64,000 nt of DNA, from contig CM060990.1 of assembly GCA_030765065.1 (NCBI GenBank), positions 497,044,190-497,108,189 on the forward strand, given 5' to 3'. The notes under the pieces were generated by a model. That model did not search any database, had not been told where the DNA came from, and saw nothing but the letters and a program-made list of their open reading frames with translations. This DNA is from Deroplatys truncata (taxonomy: Eukaryota; Arthropoda; Insecta; Mantodea; Mantidae). The translations under genes were made by a program, and so were the position numbers. How positions within the stretch are numbered: position 1 is the stretch's first letter; each line of letters starts with the position of its first letter. Shown in pieces: positions 50,248-63,945 of the stretch.

Positions 50248-53200
50248 GAAGTAATGGATCGAGCGCGTTACTTTACCAGAAACTACTTGCACCAGGAAGT
50301 AGTTCTGACCATTGGTGGAACTAAATTTCCATTGGAAGTACTTTCAAACTTTGGTGGAACTAGTACCATTGGAAGTACTTCCGCTTTTCCACTCCGGAAT
50401 ATTGATAAACGTGCTTCTAGCGGTTTACTCCGGGTTGCTGCCGGAAAGACGTCCTCTACTCCATAAACAGGAGGTATTGCAAATTGCAATGACATAAGGC
50501 ACTGTTATTTTAAAACAAATGGTATCCAGCGGGATACCAAACAATGTGTTATCAATTAATACCTTCAGTCGTATAAACAAGTGTTTTTTAAATTTAATAG
50601 CTTGCATTTCTATGCTAGTATGTTGTGCTCTTATCCCGTTGTATCATAAACTACAAAGTAATATTGGTAATATCATATGTAGTAATCTATATCCTACGTA
50701 TATGAATACATTGTAATTCCATATGTTGTAAAGCAAACATAACAAGCAAACGCAACACTACGTATTTAAGACTGACGCTTATACCTAGATACTTAATAAA
50801 ATATTGTTATATTGCGTGTTAAACGTTTAGGTTATTAATTCTGGAGGTAAATTGATTTACATTGAATGTGGTTGCAGCAAATTTTCCTTTTGGGAAATTA
50901 ATATAATATACTAATAATCCGTAGGAACTGATTTTTTATTATTGTGAAAGTGAACATTTTGAGAAGTTAATAAAAATGGCATGTTCTGATTTACTTTTAA
51001 TTTATTTACCCTTCTGTTCCACAAGTCTACGGGATAAAATGTATTGCATTTAGGTAGTTTAGTAGGAAATTCTTAAGGTATTACTCAAACTTTATGGGGA
51101 AACAATGGGTCAGTATATAACAGAATAATGCAGATTACAAATAGTTCGTTTAACTACATCTGCATATGCAGAATTAACAGCTATTTTGCTATTGACGACT
51201 ACCAATCTACCTCATGGCAGATAGCCAACAGCGAAGCGAATAAGGAAAATGCGGAATGTAAAGTACCAACGTTTTAACAAAAAAGAGGTTGGCGAAACTA
51301 ACGGTAGGATTTATCAGCTTCAGCTAATTTAAAATGAGGTTATGTGATGTATGGTGAATTATGAATAAATGCTACTGTAGCTTAGTACCGCTCATCATGG
51401 TGCTTTAAGAGTTTCCTGGGCTCACAAAGTTATCTTGCGTACAGCGGCAATTTAACAAAGGAGAAGTATATTTCTGAATGGGTAATTATGCAATTGTGCT
51501 GTTCACGTAAAGGAATAGCCTAGTAAGCCTAAGGCTAACATAAAATGCTGCTTTAGGGAGTTAAAATACAGCAGGTAATACAGTCTGCTGTACAGACATA
51601 CTGCAAATTTCCTTATTAATATCACTGCTACATGACGTGGGAAGTAGCAGATGGAAATGTAATTAGAAATTGGGGTTTTCTCATGCAAGTATAATGGGCA
51701 TTAAACGATTGCATCACAAAAACCAAGGTTCTACGTACTTTTGGAATCCTGTACATAACATTCAATTTACTACACTATTCCCTAATTAATGTCACTGCTA
51801 CATGACGTGGGAAGTACGTATAGATGAAGCAGAATTAAAAATCTCATATTTCACATTCACATGACCTTTTCTAACCTCTATCGTTTATTAATGAGTATAT
51901 AAACTATTCTTACTAAAGCTTATTTTTCTATTCACTCCATTTCAATCCAAATAAAGCTTTGCAGAAGTAGCTCCATTACACATTTTGTTACAGACACAAA
52001 AGGAACAGCGATAGTCAAATGTTTTAGAACTGGACTCTGCCTTAAAATTACATACTGTTTTCATGCAATCGCGAGAAACAGCTGAATGTTGAAACGACTT
52101 TAAATAATGAACAATTCGAACCATTAATAACAGATATCTCAGAAATGGCTTATGCCACAGAAGTAATTTGAAATACATTGTTTGCTTTAAAGAGATCTAA
52201 ATTTCGTGTGTAGACATTTTCGTCTATCAGTAAACGTTTATTAGTTATACAAGATTCTACAACATTTCTTCCGAATCAAGAGGACCTTAAATACTATTCC
52301 CAGAATATTCAAGATGTACCTATATTTTAATTATCATATAAATATCATAATATTTGGTATTTTAATAAAAATCGTTAGAGCCATTTTAGAAAACAACAAC
52401 TTTCGAAAAATATTCCATGTAAAGGGTATTTTGGGGTGCAGGGACTTTCCTGAAAATTTTCGTGTCGCATATTTAGAAGGAATTGGACCTAAATACTAAG
52501 TTTATCCGACTTTTCGTCTTTAAGTTATGTTCACAGACACACACGGACTTTTTCTAAAGTGCTTTTTTAGATTCGGAGGGTGTCAAAACATGTATTTCCG
52601 GTGAAAAATCGGTATTGAATTTCTGGGTAGAATGCAATACCTTCTGGATCTACTACATGGTAGAGAAAGTAAAAGTTTGGCTTTTCTCATAGAAGCATAA
52701 TTGACATTAAACCATTACATCAGAGAAAAAGAAACTTATGTGTATTTGTTTTAATTCTATAGGTAACGTTTAACCGATGTGTTCATTGCATTCATCTTAT
52801 TATTAAATGCAACATTTAACCTCAATTTTCCATAAATGACACAAACCTGAATGCATCGGTACTTGAGCCAGGATTATTGACTTGGTTTATTTAAACATTT
52901 TTGGGTCAAATTACAACGTGGCGCAGGCTACCTGAGGTCATCTTATTTGCCGTAAAGGAAATAATATCCAATATTATGGTGACTTCTAAATAATACGCAT
53001 AACGCAGTACTGATTAAATGTTGGAATGCCAATGAAATTGATGGAATGATGTAATTGGAAGTGTGCAAGTGGAAGTAACTCCGACGGAGTTGAAATGAAT
53101 GTCTTGGAAGTATTCCGACAAAGTTGGAAGTAAATTCCTTGGAAGTACTACGGCGGAATGGAGGTAAAACCGTTATGGAAGCACTCCCTACGGAGTTGAA

Positions 53201-53302
53201 AGTAAGGAAGGCCAGTTCCGAATAGCGGAATGGTTACTTCATACTTCCAAAGGAGGAAGCGTTCCTTTGAAACGACTCCGACTCTTTCGATCCATCACTA
53301 CC
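50248..53302. mobile_element. Possible non-autonomous hAT-like element with subterminal repeats
   Basis: The ends look like short inverted repeats (AGTAATGGATCGA on the left, AGTGATGGATCGA on the right, reversed). Both subterminal regions (50275-50420 and 53050-53260) are dense in GGAAGTA and its complement. No target duplication is seen and the interior has no transposase. A family R copy lies inside. The assignment is weak. Confidence 0.35.
51870..52672 (+). repeat. AT-rich dispersed repeat (family R), copy 3
   Basis: Collinear with 11430-12243 over about 800 bases and ending in GGTAGAGAAAGT. Confidence 0.6.
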
Positions 53303-55562
53303 AGATGAAGATCAAGTGCTTACGGAGCCTGTTATGCTGTCCGAATTACAAATTACTTTGCACAGTCTTACTAAGTCTACAGCTCCGAGTCCAAACCGCA
53401 TTTTGTACGATATTATACGTTACTTTCCAACTATCTTACTTTCGCTCCTCACTAAAGGGTTCTCCAAGCTTCTCCCCACGGGTACTTTTTCCACTGGATG
53501 CAACAAATTTTTATATTATATCGTTACTCAAATTTGGAAAAGCCGGCACGGAAGCCTCTTATTACCGACCCACAGTCCTCATCGCGGTCATCAGAAAGCT
53601 CTTTATACACATACTGACTATGCGTGTATCTTTCCGTTTAGAACCGTATGAACTAAGACCTAAAGGACAGTGTGGACACCGTAAGTTCTTCTCGACCATA
53701 CAAAACTTACTTCAACTTACTTCGACATGCATTTAGCCTGGCATTACCAACAGGGAGTACTGGTCCATTTTATGCACCTCTCCTAGACTTAATATTAGGT
53801 CTATTTTACTACCCTATTTGCTGGATTACGCACTACTTCCTTTCCTGTTCCTCTCCTCTCTGCTATTGTCCACCTTCTGACCGATCGCCACCTTCAGCTT
53901 CACCTCTTTTAATCTTCAGCAGTCTCGTCTGAGTTCCCAAGGGCTACGCCAAAGAACATCCTTTAGTCCTCTACTCTTACATTTTTACCTCCCCTTCGGA
54001 AACAGCCAGCTTCTTCTGTGCGCGGACGACAGTGTCCTGTACTCTCGCATTTCCCATGACTTTGTTCGCAACACGCAGCAGATTTTCAGGTAGATCTCGA
54101 CATATTAGACGATTATGCGTGTTGTTATTTTCAGCTGATATCGGAAAACACGCCTTGACATGATTTAAATCTTGAGTTTCCGTTCTCCAGGTGACGATGC
54201 GCCTGGGAAAATCCGTCTACCTATGGTTCGATCTGTTAAATATCTTGAATTACACCTAGAATATAACTTATGCTGTACATCGCATACACACTATCTACAC
54301 ATGTTCTTATGAGCCGTAGGTATTTTGTTCCGTTACTTGAGTGGGAGGAGTTGGACGCCTCCTCGCAGCCTTTACTTAGTATATCTTTCAATTTGACGTG
54401 CAAAGTACGATTATGGCCTGATTATTATTTCTCACTTTCTATCAGTATAGCATCCGAAACTTACCTCACTCCTGTATCAAATCGCTAAATGTATACTCGG
54501 GGTGGGCGGCAAACCTAAGACGGCGGGTGTTTTACGGAAGCTCGCGTTTCCTTCCATTCTGCAGCGCCAACTCCTATTGGAGCTGACGTTTGTTCCTAAA
54601 CTTTTTTCTATTCCTGAAACCTCTCCTCCACTGCCGTCTACGGTTACAAATCACTCTTGGAACCACTCAAGGCTTACCACTATATTGTTTAGTTTTTAAA
54701 CAATTTTTTCCACATGGCGCGTATTCCTAACTTTCCCCGACCTCCTCTATATATCGTGGACTATGCGGTTCCCCAACCTAAAGCAACCCTGGTCGCTTCG
54801 GGTATGTACCGTGCGAATTCCACAGCACTAAAAACAAATTTGCTCGAATTCTGTTTACCTATCACGAAGAGGGGGATCACTGTCTCATCTTGCATTTTAT
54901 TGATGGATTTCGTGCTCTTTCAGCCACAATAGCCGCCTACGCTTATCTCATTACTCAGACTCAAGGATTATAGTCGCTGACGCTGGCTTGTTCAAACCAT
55001 TCGGCAGAAATATACACTCTTTGCCAAGCTTTACGTTCGTTGTTATCCTATCACCACTCCACTATTTTACTTTGCTGTGATCCTCTTACCGCCTTATGCA
55101 TCATGCGCTCCCCAAGCCTCCATTCCGGGATGGAGGGGTGGGAAGTCTTAATGTTGCTTGGAAATTTCAAAATTAACCAGCAATCACAACCGCGGAAATC
55201 TTTTGTAGGTATCGGGCATTCCCACATACTTGGTAACGATAAAGTTAACCGCTCTGCGCAGGAGGCTGGTCGTCTTCCTCTACCAGCATGCTCTCCAGCC
55301 CTGCCGTTGGGGGACGCCACCCATCTGGTACAAAAACGTGTCTCTACTTACCCTTTGGACTTATACTTTATCCCAGGCTTCCCACGCCCTTTGTTCCTAC
55401 GCTCTAAAACCACCAGGGCAGCGACCTCATCAATATATAAAATTAAACCTGGGCTAGCCGAAACCCCAGTACATCTTTTCCAAATTCGGCATGTGATTCG
55501 CCACTCTGTGAATGTGGCCTACGTGTTGACTTACACCACATTTTCTTCAAGGGTCGACTGTT
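53303..55562 (+). pseudogene. I-clade non-LTR retrotransposon, RT and RNase H remnant
   Basis: Alternating frames recover an RT from the fingers on (LTEPVMLSELQITLHSL, LLPTGTFSTG, KFGKAGTEASYYRP). The catalytic motif appears as LCADDSVLYS near 54010-54050 (Tyr to Cys). A KYL-type thumb segment follows near 54235. The end (54760-55300) resembles RNase H with GIPTYLVT/HILGNDKVNRSAQEAGRLP as the last conserved block. RT followed by RNase H points to the I/R1 side of non-LTR elements and not to Jockey. It is heavily mutated. Confidence 0.6.
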
Positions 55563-58500
55563 AAAAGTTGGCGCATGACATGGTTTAAACTCATGCGCTT
55601 CAGGACATGATGGGAGACTGAATCTGCATTGTAGCCGAGCGTGCAGGTAATGGCCGCTATTTTAGGTTTGGTAACACAGCAGAAGCAAACGAAGAAATAA
55701 CGGAACATCAGTTCGCGGAAGCACGTGGTGAAACTTTAAAATTTAATTCAGCTTTGTCAGCATTAGTATATGTCAATTGGTAAGTTATTATTCAGATGAT
55801 AATTTACTGGATAAATATGTGTAAAATCATACTTAGTCTGTGGTGCCGAGGAAATCAAATGAATATATCAGCATACTACGGCAAACCCAAAGAAGGTGCA
55901 TATATTAAACGGCTAGAAATGTATGAAGTGTCTGATATACTTACATTGGTGTATTCTACAGAATGAGCATATTTTGCGCACGTCTTGTTGGTTGTTTATG
56001 GATGTTTTAAACATACTACTGTAGGAGAACAATGTTTGTGCAATTATCCATTAATGCAAGATTAGGATGCAAGGCGAAGTGTCAGTGCCACAGATTAGGT
56101 TAAGCCAAGTGAAATAATGCTGAATGCACGAGCTTTCCACATACGCTTTGCTCATACCTAAACATTTTACAAGTAACGTCAGAGTTGTTAGGCAACCGTA
56201 TACACTTTAAGAGGTTAACTTTATTTTCAGATAAACTGTTAAAACGGAAAAGCTACATTTGTGAACAAGTTGCAATTATGCCACCATTACCTAAAGTAAA
56301 GTCTAGAAAGTACCAACAACCAAATACCATTTAGTGCCAATACAGGAAACTCGGACGATTTAACATGGGAATGGCGGCGTCACGCGACGGTGTCATCGAG
56401 CGCAACGGTCTGGACTACACACATCAGCTGATTTATCTCATTGGAAACGATTTAATTTAACAGAAAAACACGTCGCGGTTTCTATTGAAAGCGGAATAAA
56501 TACGCAAATTTATTTTTTTTTCATTACAGGTCACAAACAAGAATGGTAGTCTTTATATTTCAAGTGTGAATTGAGTTAACCTTTGCTGTCCACACAATAT
56601 AACTTTTTATATTAGCCTCCATTTAGGCTAATAAATTAATAAAACTTTAGTGGGAAGGGTATCGACTCCAATTTATAAGATATGCTTTCAAGCTCACTGG
56701 TAGATCTTTCACGTGTTTTGTGGTGCTGCCGAATAAACTATAACTTTAACACAATTGTTTTGTGCCGAAAATACGAATATCAGGAGCTGCCAAGGCCTAT
56801 TTCGGAGAAATTCCAATTTTAATCCAGAGAATCTCTCAACGCTTAGAAAAACTGAAATCAAACGTGTGTACCGTTCAATTCAGGCTTAAAACACGAGACT
56901 TTGAGCTTTTACTTCACTCCCCTCCTCAGCAGTTTGCAAAGGTTTCTGAATGAAATGCTCTTAGACTTTCATTATATGCATATTCGTTTTAGAATGTGAC
57001 AGAATGGACAGACAAAGAACATTTGGAACTTGAATTTTGCAATTCCCTCTACACTAGGGCATAATTTGACTATAATAATATACAAATATTTATGCGAACA
57101 AACAGCTGCAGTTTTCCATATTGCACTTCATTGGTTTTAATTGGAAAGAGTATTATAGATTATCTCAAAGATTGAGTTGGTGGTAAACAATTCATTTCCG
57201 TATGACTGTCGGCAACTTTGGACAGTAATAATTTACTTTTACTGTTCAGAATTCTTTATGGTATATACATACGTAACTTTAACTCCAGCAACCACTGAAA
57301 TAAATTTCTGAGTACCAAAAATAAAAGATATTGATCCTCAAATGCCTGTGGCACCTTATAAGATAGAATAAAGGCAGTTCTCCATCGGGAAAGAAAAATA
57401 TAAATTGTTTGAACACAAAAAATTAACATAAAACATCATAATGGTTAATGTAAAGTTTCGCTTGATATTATTGTATGTAGGTTGAGAAAAGAAATAGAAA
57501 CTTGTGAACATAACTATTTTTACCTCCTTACTAAAATATGTTAATTTTTCAGTTAATAAGGGCATGTGTAAATATTTTTTTACTCCTTCGGAGTTTTATA
57601 ATATGCCTTTATATTTGTAACTTTAACGAAACGTAACCTCGTGGAGAGGCACTGGTCATATGCTTTAAAACAGTACTTAACTGCCTTTATCTCTAGGAAA
57701 TCGAAAGAAATAATCGGTATTTTTTTGCCAAATATAGCTCTGCCAGTAAAATACTCCAGACACTTTCCCGCCCTTGAAGGTTGTCATTGCTTAAAACTCG
57801 TTAAAGCAAACCTTAACACCTAATTCTCCATATTCCATACCGGCTGATGCAAATCCTCCAGACTGCTCCACTAGGAGTGCTAGTGTTCCATGTTTCTGTT
57901 TTTTCAGCCGAGCTTCTTGTATTGGTACTGGATGGTATTTGGTTAAGATTTCGTGAGCAAGTTTCAATGTTGGCTAACCCGATTTCCAAACACATAGCAA
58001 TAAAATCAGTATACGTATGTCTAAAATCAACTCACAACATTCGCTCTTCCGCTTTCGTCGGAGGAGCACGTTGTTTTAGTTCGTCATGTCTTTTTGTAAT
58101 TACTAACCTTTGATGTGTTTGTTATATGTCTAGTTTCATTGCGTGATGTATCGACTATTATCAATGCCATCTTCGAATTATACTGATATTTTTACTCGTG
58201 TTTGTGAATTACTATAGTGATATATATGTCTATGTGAACTTTGAATTATACTGATACCATAGTTTTTCGTGTTCTATCGTTATATTCTGCATGTGGCGTT
58301 CTTTGCTACTATGCAGTAGATTACTACAGTTATATTCGTATACTACAGTTTTATTCAGACGCCGTAGCTAACCTTACTGGTGGGGCAGTAGCATCTATAA
58401 ATAATCCTATACCATACCATACCAAATCAACTCATGTGGTGGGGCAGTAGAGTCTAAAAACAATCCAACAACAATCAACTCACGATGCAATAGAGAAAGC

Positions 58501-58772
58501 GCTGGTCGATGCGTCTGGATTTTGCCCCTCCCCTCCAACCTCACGGCCTTCATCAATATGTGTTTATAAGGAAAGATTGAATGTGTTGAGGTTAGATCTG
58601 TGGGTTAGATACTATAATGTGCTGCTGTATTTGCTGTTTTGTTTTCTTTTGGTTTAGAAGGATAAGTAAGTGGTTGTGATTCTTACGATATAAACGCACA
58701 AAGTAGAACAATTAAGAAGTACCTTGGAAATGTCAGATAACGAAAAAGAAGTTTTTAAAAAAGAGTTTTATA
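55563..58772. other. AT-rich stretch without a recognised gene
   Basis: No gene family, RNA gene or repeat shared with the rest of the window was found. Confidence 0.5.
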
Positions 58773-59436
58773 TACATCCTCTTAAGAACGTATTCGTCTG
58801 CACTTTAAAAGCTTCTGCAGTTAAATTAATGCAGGGAAACATCTAATTTTGTTACATAAAGATCAAATGGTAATACCGTTTACTTGCTTTGGCGGTTTTT
58901 CAGATCCTTCATTTTATCAGGTTTATAAAGTTTTGAAAAATATGCCAAAATTGCAACTCTTTTGTGCGTGGCGTTTTCAAAATTTTCGTATATGCGTTGA
59001 GTAGAGCATTTTTTATATCCGTATGATTTGATTTTGCGGTGAAAATGGGATTTTATTTGACGCAGGAATAAAATGTCAAAGTTGGGAATTTTCAACGTCT
59101 TTGTCTCAATTCCTCATTTTCGGCTCACTTTTTACGACTTTATTTCTCCAGCAGTTTAAGTCACATGTCGATGAAAATGTGTGGATTTATGCACAAAAAA
59201 TTCTCTACCCAATGCATGAAAGATAATTTTGAAAACACCACGTAAATCAAAGTTGCAATGTTGGGATATTTTTAAAAGTTTATAAAACTGATGAAATGAT
59301 CGATCTGAAAAACTGCCAAAACACGTATAACTGTATTACCATTTGAGCTACACGGAAAAGAAATAGATTTTTCCCTGCATTAATTTGACTGCTAGAATTT
59401 TTAAAGTGCAGACGAATACTTTCTTGAGAGGGTGTA
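58773..59436. mobile_element. Foldback element with ~280-bp arms
   Basis: Arms at about 58773-59050 and 59165-59436 are imperfect inverted repeats. The ends are ACATCCTCTTAAGAACGTAT and ACACCCTCTCAAGAAAGTAT, flanked by TA on both sides, and each continues TCGTCTGCACTTTAAAA. The centre is short and non-coding. The ends and TA flanks fit a non-autonomous Tc1/mariner-type element. Confidence 0.75.
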
Positions 59437-61615
59437 TGTCAAAGATATAGGGGTTAGGACGTTCCTTTCCTTGGATCCTTCACAAAGTATTAACACAGCA
59501 TGTTTGTTGAATAATAAGATTCTTCTGCAAATCAAACAACTTCTTTCTAAACCATTCCTTGAGATAATGCATTTTATACCATCGATATTACTTTCTGTGA
59601 ATGAGTTACAATACTTTTATTTTCCTTACAGCAACCGTAACAAATAATCCAACGATTTTAAACCGTATATATCGCATATATGCCTTCGTTTTATTATAAA
59701 TATCTCACCGGTTTTGAATTGTGCATGAAAGAACCTACCACTAGGCAGAAATTACTGTCATTCTGCATTCAGAATGTAAAACCCGAATAGTAATTAAACG
59801 ATGCCTTTATTATTGAGTATGGGTCGATTTTTTCGATCTGGTTTTGCAGAAACACAGAGGACGAGAAGAATTCTACAACAGTGGGGAGATAACGTCTGGC
59901 AGTATTCCTCTTGCGTAAAACAACAGGAAAGCGTAAGGTTTGCATCGGAAGCACAAATGTAAACATGTACAGTACTGTCAAAAATTGCACTGCTCACAGA
60001 TACACCGGTAGATTCTTAACTGCTTTGTAAAGTAACTACACTTGATCTAGATTCTTCTTAAAGTAATTATACATATTGTATATAACTTCCCGTGTCTGAG
60101 AATGCAGAATTTTACTTCCACCGGATTTACTTTTAGCTACAGACATAATAACACAATAATTATGCACGTGACTGTTGTGCAATCAACCGGAATGCGTGGT
60201 GATATCACTTGTGTATACGCGCCTGCTACTCTGTTACTACTGACCCAACATACCTTCCAGGACATAATGCACTTGTCCAGCTACTGCGTACACAGGTAAG
60301 TGGGTTCAGGGCGAAAAAATCAGCCTATACACATATATGTGATAAAGCAGCAATGGATTTCAATGGGTATAACGAGCTTTAGATAGCTGTTTTTTATACT
60401 TAGAGTTTCGTAGTTTTAACCTGAATGTTTTTTCAAGAGAAACATCACTTAAGTCTCAAATATTTCCCGTCGCTCCTAGCAGTAATCCTCAATAGTAATC
60501 GTTGTTTCATAATTCATCGTGCGGCAGAAAAGCGCCTTGAGTTTCGAATGCATACCGCAACCTAACCCCTTTTTTACTAAAGATAAACTGATATTACTAT
60601 TTATTGTAAACTAATATAAGATAAACGAATTCATATCAGTGGCGTAAAACCTCAGCGAAATTAGTAATTATATAATGGGTGGATTAGGCAATTCTCTTGA
60701 TGTTTCTTTCAGCAAGATGTGTGGGAAAAGAACGTCACTATATCCACGGTCTGTTTATAAAGTTTGTATGTGGATCTGAATTCATTATTCCTATGGAACT
60801 CTACTGGATATTGTGCATGCCTTAGAATGCACCGAGGAATAAAAAGTTGGGATGAGCACATAAATAAACTTTCCAAATTGGCTAGGGTTATGTATGTTCT
60901 AAATAATTTGAAATTAACACAGTAAACATTGTTAAACTATATTATGCATTATTTCACAGCCATCTTTCTTATGAAAATGGGGAAATTCAAGTGGAGCCCA
61001 TAAAGCATTCAAGTGGCCCCACCCCCTAAAAAGGGCATTCGCTGCATTAAGCATTTGAATTACACACATTCACGTACAAAGTATTTCAAAGAGCTAGGAG
61101 TATTAACCCTTCCAAGTTTATACATCCTTGCGTGTTTATTATATGTAAAGAAAAATTATCATAATTTTTCTAAAAGAAACATAATACATGGGTGCAGTAC
61201 CAAAAACAATAATGACATAGAAATGCCATACTTCAGACTTAGTAAATCTCAAAATCCTTATATAAACTCTATAATGTAAACTCATATGTAAATTCCATAA
61301 TAAATTACCCAATAATATTCAAACCCTTCCATTAAAGCTATTTAAAAAGGCTTTGGAAAAAGCACTACAAAATATGGCTTTTTATAATACTAAGGAGTAT
61401 GAAGAGTATAAAGGGCAAAATATATCCTTGCTGGCTGATTTACATTTAATCATTTGCTTATTTGTGCTTCATATAAACTAAATATATTTTTATGCTATGT
61501 ATATGTTTTAGTTAATAGTCTACATTGATGAACTGTGTTAAATTGATATACATGTATGTGTTGTGGACCTTGCGTTATACAGGGTGGCGTGTTGTTACTA
61601 CAGAGGTCTGATACA
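59437..61615. other. AT-rich stretch without a recognised gene
   Basis: Several frames under 90 codons are present, none with a recognisable domain. Confidence 0.5.
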
Positions 61616-61619
61616 TGGA

Positions 61620-61973
61620 GAAGGCTCCATCGGCCGGTTATGGCACCACTTGCTCTTCCCTGAGTGAGGGAGTTCCGAGGGATGGAGTAGGATTCGTAAT
61701 ACCGGTCGAAAAGGGTGTCGGTGATCTGCTAGGTTCCGTTTGACGATGCGAGACACGCTGGTAGGCAAGTTTACTAGGCTCGAACTCCGCCCGGGATCGC
61801 CCAGTCAGCGAAGCCAGGTCACGATGAGTACAAGAGAGCAGGAATAGGATAGAGAGGGTTGAATGCTTTGGTCTCAAAAGATGAGTCTTTATCATTTCAT
61901 GTGTCTTCGCGCTCCGACGGCTTGTGCTAGTGAACTTACGAGGCGAGGAGTCAATTTTGACTGCTTTACTGGT
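61620..61973 (-). other. GC-richer segment following the 62-kb element, possible start of a nested element
   Basis: On the minus strand this lies directly downstream of the folded tail. It has a pyrimidine-rich leader and an open frame (61638-62000) rich in Ser, Thr, Pro and Arg. The placement recalls family A leaders that start after a tail, but no sequence match was found. A weak inference. Confidence 0.25.
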
Positions 61974-62096
61974 GTTTTTTCGAGTGGAGGAGAAAAACAC
62001 ATGTTACGTGCTAACCTCAGCCCCGATGGAAGTCGGAGGCTGAGAGTGTGGCGCTCGCCAGTAAGTGGCCATACCCACTAAAAAACTCTTCCACCG
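61974..62096 (-). other. Folded 3'-terminal element, type II-like (62-kb element)
   Basis: On the minus strand: outer stem GGTGGAAGAG with CTCCTCCAC (one mismatch), GTGG/CCAC around GCCA..TGGC, CTCAGCCTCCGA..TCGGGGCTGAG, then CACGT..ATGTG. It keeps TTTTTTAGTGGGTAT and ends CGAAAAAAC. Several stems differ in bases but still pair. Confidence 0.68.
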
Positions 62097-62916
62097 GAAG
62101 CAAAATAAAGAATGGAAAAGAAGTAATTCGTGTGAGGAATTGCACCTGCGCATTCAGAAAGCAGATATAATTGCTGTTTCAATGAACCTAAGCCGGGTGA
62201 GATGAGAGACAGGATACAAGCATGGCCTAGGCCCTACTTACGCCCTTGGGAATTCGGAGTGAGGAATTAAAAGAATTGAGGTAATGCGTCTCCGGATGGA
62301 GACCCCGTCCTACTGGTCGTAATTTATTTGCTATGTTTTGCTGTCCTGAAGCATAAATGGACATAATCATTAGTATTGTTAAATAAGTTGAGCTGGTTTG
62401 CTGCTTAGACCTCAGGCAGTGTTGAGACATGCGAAACTGTCCCCCCTTGGGGGAGTCGTCGTTCTACCCTAGGCGTTAGGGTCTTGAGGTCTGGCGTCAT
62501 CCTGAAACAATGAATTGTTTAGGCTTTAATATACTTACTATTATTTGGCTGTAAGCCTCGTCATTGATAGTGGTTGGTACTAATTATGCTAGTATTTTAA
62601 TCCTTAGTGTTATCTTGGCTGTGAGCCGTGTCGTTAAATTTATGTAATTGTATTTTGGGACTAACTTAGTGTTTTTCAGTTCGTATCCATTTGTGTTGCC
62701 TTGGTCGAATTTTGAGTGCCCACCTACATTGCACCCTACCCAGTCGTGGCGCGGCTGTACTCAGACGTCACCCTGGTGGGAGTGCCCCTTCCCCCGGGGC
62801 CGACTTGACTCTAAGAGCAAGGGCTTCAAGGGCCACCATCGTCATGTTAAATAGTAACCATGCCGTAGCTAGTTTGCGAGTTTTATGTCTAGTTACGTTC
62901 GTATTAGAGCGTCTAG

Positions 62917-63945
62917 CTAGTCTTGTATATTGATCTCTGGTTCCCCCAGGCCAACATTTCTATCAAATAGTGATAGAGGTCTTTTGTGTTTATCTCTCTT
63001 GTTGTAATTACCTAAATCGCGAATTAGGGGGTTGAAAATTTTGTCCTTTCTGTTGTATACGTTACAGTTTTGTAGCTTAATGAATTCTTCTATGGAATGA
63101 AGCTTTAGCTCCCCGTGTATCAGATAAGCCGGAGCGATTGGCGGGAGTCTCACTATAATCCTAATTAACCTGTTTTGGAAGGTTTGTAGCCTATGTAGCT
63201 GTGACTTTGCAGTATATCCCCAAACTGGTGCTGAATACGTTATTATGGAACTTATTAGCGTCTTATATATTGTGAGGCCCATATTTAGTTGAAGGTGGAT
63301 GTTGATATTTATGATAGGGTAGAGCTTGTTTGACTGGCCACTGGCCTTTATCCTTACGCTATTTATGTGCTGTTTCCAGGTGAGACCTTGGTCCATAGTG
63401 ACTCATAAATAGGTTACCTGGTTCTTCCATACTGTTCTCTCGCCATTGTATGTCAAGGGCGGTTACGCATGTCTTGGTAGTCTGTATTGTACTCATTTGG
63501 TAAACATTATTGACTGGCATTTGTTGGTGTTTATTTTAATTTGCCATTTTGTATACAATGGCTACAGCTCATTTAGGGCATTCTGTAGCCGTAGGTGTAA
63601 TACCCTGGGCTGCGTGGACTGCGTTACTAGCTCCGTATCTTCGGCGTATATGTGTTTTTCTGTACGCGTGAGTTCAGGCATGCCATTAATGTATAGTATA
63701 GGTCCGAGCAAACTTCCTTGTGGAACTTCCGCCCCGATAGGCCTAAGGGAGGTGCAGGAATCCTCCACAGCTGCTCAGAACTGACGTTCGCTAAGGTAGT
63801 CTCTGATAAGGGTAATCATAGAGTCGGCAAAGTTGTATGACTTGAGTTATGAACGAGGCGCGCATGCCATACTGTACCAAAAGCGCGCTCGATATCTAAG
63901 AATATGGCACCCGTTGATCCTATTTATACCTGTGGTCGCTGCATA
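62917..63945 (-). pseudogene. Reverse transcriptase fragment, Jockey-like
   Basis: The C-terminal RT is readable: GAIFLDIERAFGTVWHARL (other frame, near 63890), VPQGSLLGPILYING, a catalytic motif changed to YAED (HIYAEDTELV), then MDQGLTWKQHINSVR and APVWGYTAKSQLHRLQTFQN. From 63768 down to 62917 one frame is kept, with several in-frame stops. The end KRPLSLFDRN is shared with family A (RPLSLFDRT). It is 5'-truncated and inactive. Confidence 0.8.

Larger units (their letters stand above)
61974..63945 (-). mobile_element. Jockey-like non-LTR retrotransposon, divergent relative, 5'-truncated
   Basis: The minus-strand copy holds an RT fragment, an 820-base 3' untranslated region and a folded tail of type II form. 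The 5' limit is near 63925-63945, where similarity to family A ORF2 begins (GAIFLDIERAF). It lies 27 kb away from the array and on the opposite strand. Confidence 0.75.

Noticed and set aside
53040-53260. GGAAGTA clusters as transcription factor (ETS-like) binding arrays
   Set aside because: They lie at the edge of a likely transposon with no gene nearby, so subterminal transposon repeats are simpler.
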